NCBI RefSeq assembly: GCF_004803635.1
Contig: NZ_SSWX01000007.1
Location: 62,001-126,000, forward strand
Reading direction: 5' to 3'
DNA from: Lampropedia aestuarii
GTDB taxonomy: Bacteria > Pseudomonadota > Gammaproteobacteria > Burkholderiales > Burkholderiaceae_C
DNA length: 64,000 nucleotides
Positions 61,489 through 64,000 of the stretch are shown piece after piece. A program made the translations under genes and the position numbers. How positions within the stretch are numbered: the stretch's first letter is position 1; each line of letters begins with the position of its first letter. Under the pieces are notes generated by a model. That model did no database searches. It was not told where the DNA came from and saw only the letters and a program-made list of their open reading frames with translations.

Positions 61489-62808
61489 ATGTCTTCGATG
61501 ACGCCTCAAGAAATTGTTTCCGAATTAGACCGCCATGTGGTGGGGCAACAATCAGCCAAACGCTCGGTGGCGATTGCCTTGCGCAACCGCTGGCGCCGCC
61601 AGCAAGTCGCCGAGGCATTGCGGGTTGAAATCACCCCCAAAAATATCTTGATGATTGGCCCCACCGGCGTGGGCAAGACCGAAATTGCACGCCGTTTGGC
61701 CAAGTTGGCTGATGCGCCGTTCATCAAAGTGGAGGCCACCAAATTCACCGAAGTCGGCTATGTTGGCAAAGACGTGGACTCGATCGTGCGCGACTTGATC
61801 GAGGTCTCGGTCAAGCTTGAGCGCGAGATTGAAATTCGCCGCATGCGCGCCCGCGCTGAAGATGCGGCAGAAGACCGGATTTTGGATGTTCTGATCCCGA
61901 CTGCTTCTGGTGCCTCTGCCGAGTCCAACGATGGCACGGCCCGCCAGGTGTTTCGCAAGAAACTGCGTGAAGGCCAGTTGGATGACAAACAGATTGAGCT
62001 GGAACTGGCCGAGAACAAGCCACAGCTGGAAATCATGAGTCCGTCGGGCATGCAGGACATGGCCGATAGCTTGCGCGAATGGATGGGCCAAATGCAGCAG
62101 GGCAAAAAGGTCAAGCGCAAGCTGCCCATTGGTGAGGCGCGCAAGCTGCTGGTGGAAGAAGAAGCGGCCAGCCTGGTCAATGAGGACGAAATTCGTAGCC
62201 GCGCATTGCACAACGCCGAGCAAAACGGCATTGTTTTCATCGATGAGATCGACAAAGTGGCCGTGCGCAGCGAAAGCTCAGGCAGTGATGTCTCGCGCCA
62301 GGGCGTGCAGCGCGACCTGCTGCCCTTGGTGGAAGGCACGACGGTACAAACCAAGTACGGCATGGTCAAAACCGACCATATGCTGTTTGTGGCCTCGGGC
62401 GCGTTCCATTTGAGCAAACCCAGCGATTTGATTCCTGAGTTGCAAGGACGGTTTCCAATTCGTGTCGAACTCAGCTCCTTGTCGGTGCAGGACTTTGTGG
62501 CGATCTTGGCCAATACCCAGGCCTCGATCGTCAAGCAGTACCAGGCTTTGCTGGAAACCGAAGGCGTGCAACTGGACTTTCAGCCAGATGGTATTGAGCG
62601 CCTGGCCCAGCTTGCTTGCGATGTGAATGAGCGCACTGAAAACATTGGCGCGCGCCGCTTGTCGACGGTGATGGAGCGTTTGCTCGACGATATCAGCTTC
62701 AATGCCACCAATATGTCGGGCCAAACAGTGGTGATCAATGCCGCATTTGTGAATGAGCGCTTGGCCGATCTGAGTCAGGATCAGGATTTGTCGCGTTACA
62801 TTCTCTGA
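61489..62808 (+). CDS. hslU: ATP-dependent protease ATPase subunit HslU
   Basis: A 439-residue AAA+ unfoldase. Walker A is [20 protein letters not shown]; the pore loop GYVGKDV lies in [20 protein letters not shown]. The intermediate domain (about 110-230) includes the substrate-gripping [13 protein letters not shown]. Walker B is [10 protein letters not shown], and sensor 2 is in [17 protein letters not shown]. It ends in the LSRYIL tail, which inserts into HslV to activate it. AAGAGAG precedes ATG 61489. It is 98 bases after hslV and probably cotranscribed. Confidence 0.98.
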   Translation: MSSMTPQEIVSELDRHVVGQQSAKRSVAIALRNRWRRQQVAEALRVEITPKNILMIGPTGVGKTEIARRLAKLADAPFIKVEATKFTEVGYVGKDVDSIVRDLIEVSVKLEREIEIRRMRARAEDAAEDRILDVLIPTASGASAESNDGTARQVFRKKLREGQLDDKQIELELAENKPQLEIMSPSGMQDMADSLREWMGQMQQGKKVKRKLPIGEARKLLVEEEAASLVNEDEIRSRALHNAEQNGIVFIDEIDKVAVRSESSGSDVSRQGVQRDLLPLVEGTTVQTKYGMVKTDHMLFVASGAFHLSKPSDLIPELQGRFPIRVELSSLSVQDFVAILANTQASIVKQYQALLETEGVQLDFQPDGIERLAQLACDVNERTENIGARRLSTVMERLLDDISFNATNMSGQTVVINAAFVNERLADLSQDQDLSRYIL

Positions 62809-62834
62809 GTTCCACGGTTTATATAATCTTTACA

Positions 62835-62913
62835 AACGACTTGCCATTTATTTGCTAAGTCGTTAATTTTAAATCAAATTAGCCGCCAAATCCAGTCTTG
62901 GGTTGGCGGCTAA
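62835..62913 (+). terminator. Tandem hairpins after hslU
   Basis: Stem 1 is AACGACTT/AAGTCGTT (62835-62842 with 62857-62864), followed by AATTTT. Stem 2 is TTAGCCGCCAA/TTGGCGGCTAA (62879-62889 with 62903-62913), an 11-bp perfect match. They lie 26 and 70 bases after the stop and probably separate hslVU from the dcw cluster. Confidence 0.7.
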
Positions 62914-62944
62914 CTTATTGATTCCATTGAAAATAATTGTGTTA

Positions 62945-63008
62945 GTGCTGGTGAGTGCAAAAGATTCCTGATAAAGTGCAATTTAGTGCCATAAAGTGGT
63001 AGATCGTG
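62945..63008 (+). promoter_or_regulatory. MraZ operator: GTG motifs at exact 10-bp phasing
   Basis: GTG occurs at 62976, 62986, 62996 and 63006 within AAAGTGC, TTAGTGCC, AAAGTGG and ATCGTGC contexts. Further GTGs at 62945 and 62955 keep the same 10-bp step, with one blank at about 62966. MraZ proteins bind tandem short G-rich repeats with about 10-bp spacing upstream of their own gene, so this is the likely autoregulatory site. Confidence 0.75.
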
Positions 63009-63057
63009 CAATTTTTGGGATGATTTCGAGATTAACGTCTTGTAGGTGCTCAAAGCC

Positions 63058-63489
63058 ATGCTTTTTCAAGGGGTTTCGTCATTGAGTCTGGATGCAAAGG
63101 GGCGGCTGTCAGTGCCGACTCGGCATCGTGACGTTTTGACGGGGCAGTTTGAAGGGCGCCTGACTGTGACTCGCCACCCGGAAGGTTGCTTGATGGTGTT
63201 TCCCCGAGCGGAGTGGGAGAAGTACCGCGACAAAGTGCTGGCCTTGCCCGAGTCTGCCAAGTGGTGGAAGCGAATTCTGGTCGGCAATGCCATGGATGTG
63301 GATATGGATGGCACTGGACGGGTTTTGATTGCCCCTGAGCTGCGAGAGGCGGCGGCCTTGACGAAAGAGGCCAAGCTGATTGGCATGGGCAACCATTTTG
63401 AATTGTGGGACAAAACCACATACGACGAGAAAGAGGCTGCAGCCTTGGTCCAGGGCATGCCAGATGCCCTTAAGGATTTCACCTTCTAA
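63058..63489 (+). CDS. mraZ: Transcriptional regulator MraZ
   Basis: A 143-residue AbrB-fold DNA-binding protein, the first gene of the division and cell-wall (dcw) cluster. The first repeat starts [20 protein letters not shown] and the second has [18 protein letters not shown]; each is a swapped-hairpin half with the DxxGR motif. ATG 63058 fits the family start MxFQG; the GTG at 63046 is an unlikely alternative. rsmH begins eight bases after the stop. It represses the dcw promoter through the repeats at 62945-63008. Confidence 0.95.
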   Translation: MLFQGVSSLSLDAKGRLSVPTRHRDVLTGQFEGRLTVTRHPEGCLMVFPRAEWEKYRDKVLALPESAKWWKRILVGNAMDVDMDGTGRVLIAPELREAAALTKEAKLIGMGNHFELWDKTTYDEKEAAALVQGMPDALKDFTF

Positions 63490-63497
63490 GGCAATGT

Positions 63498-64000
63498 ATG
63501 GAAACAGCCAACTTTCAACACACCACGGTTTTATTGGATGAGGCCGTTGATGCCCTGCTGGCGCAGGCCAACGAAGAACAGGGCGCACCAGGGCGCCACT
63601 GGGTTGATGGCACTTTTGGCCGTGGCGGCCATAGCCGTTTGATTCTCTCGCGCATGGCCGCGAGCGACACCTTGACCGTTTTTGACAAAGACCCTGAGGC
63701 GATTGCTGTTGCGCAGGCGCTGGGCGATGCGCGCGTGCAGATTCGCCACCAGGGGTTTGCCCATTTATCTGATCTCGATGAGGCCAGTGTCGATGGCTTG
63801 CTATTGGATTTGGGTGTGAGTTCACCCCAAATCGACGATGCAAGTCGGGGTTTTAGTTTCCAGATGGATGGCCCACTGGATATGCGCATGGACTCCACCC
63901 GTGGTCAAACGGTGGCGCAGTGGTTGGAATTCGCCGAAATGGGCGAGATTGCGGAGGTGATACGTGAATACGGGGAAGAACGGTTTGCTGGCGGTATTGC
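63498..64000 (+). CDS. rsmH: 16S rRNA (cytosine(1402)-N(4))-methyltransferase RsmH (partial, 3' end cut by window)
   Basis: The first 167 codons are present. The SAM-binding motif is [15 protein letters not shown] (about 36-50), and [20 protein letters not shown] followed by DGPLDMRMD is the RsmH hallmark. The enzyme methylates C1402 in the ribosomal P site. The start [10 protein letters not shown] at ATG 63498 lies eight bases after mraZ, the normal dcw order. The window ends inside the gene, so nothing can be said about its C-terminus. Confidence 0.95.
   Translation, partial: METANFQHTTVLLDEAVDALLAQANEEQGAPGRHWVDGTFGRGGHSRLILSRMAASDTLTVFDKDPEAIAVAQALGDARVQIRHQGFAHLSDLDEASVDGLLLDLGVSSPQIDDASRGFSFQMDGPLDMRMDSTRGQTVAQWLEFAEMGEIAEVIREYGEERFAGGI

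Overview
The window reads as a chromosomal segment of a Burkholderiales betaproteobacterium, most likely Comamonadaceae. The reasons are the dksA – STAS protein – hslVU – mraZ/rsmH order, PHA metabolism (phaZ, phaM), a Comamonas-type porin, a QueE with a CX14CX2C iron-sulfur motif and the leucine (liu) operon. The species cannot be fixed from sequence alone. Coding density is high and genes sit in short operons on both strands.

Region by region. 1-9.3 kb: thioesterase, S9 peptidase, HI0933-type flavoprotein, msrPQ periplasmic methionine-sulfoxide repair, queCED for preQ0 synthesis, and a degenerate potassium channel. 9.4-9.8 kb: an internally deleted IS3-family remnant. 10-24.4 kb: a ureolysis and nickel island with ureABC, ureEFG, ureD, a urea transporter, an ammonium transporter, a methyltransferase and a five-gene Nik-type nickel ABC importer. 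It covers urea entry, hydrolysis, cofactor assembly, metal supply and ammonium handling. 24.9-27.2 kb: a secreted IPTL-CTERM protein and tRNA-Ser(CGA). 27.4-32.2 kb: PHA depolymerase, Bcr/CflA efflux and a highly expressed porin. 32.3-32.6 kb: an IS481 remnant. 32.7-43.3 kb: liuB-liuC-DUF4126-liuD, a CPA1 antiporter, an acyl-CoA ligase and an AraC regulator. 43.7-53.4 kb: rnk, dynamin-like GTPase, mutY, hrcA, divergent ybbA/tesA, a PabB-PabC fusion, a small membrane protein and a GNAT enzyme. 53.5-58.2 kb: secreted and envelope proteins including an Ntn hydrolase, then phaM and a COG0523 metal chaperone. 58.4-64 kb: a DksA lacking the zinc finger, a STAS protein, hslVU, and the start of the dcw cluster (mraZ, rsmH cut by the window edge).

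The less ordinary signals are mostly non-coding. There is a structured dispersed repeat with covarying stem bases, and a palindrome pair that supplies the stop codons of two convergent genes. An interleaved A-B-A'-B' pairing pattern lies upstream of queC, and mutually exclusive hairpins form in a leader at 53.5 kb. GTG motifs with exact 10-bp phasing precede mraZ. Promoter-like boxes sit so close to hrcA and hslV that leaderless transcripts are plausible. No CRISPR array, prophage, rRNA or defence system was seen. All calls are from reading the sequence; no database search was run.
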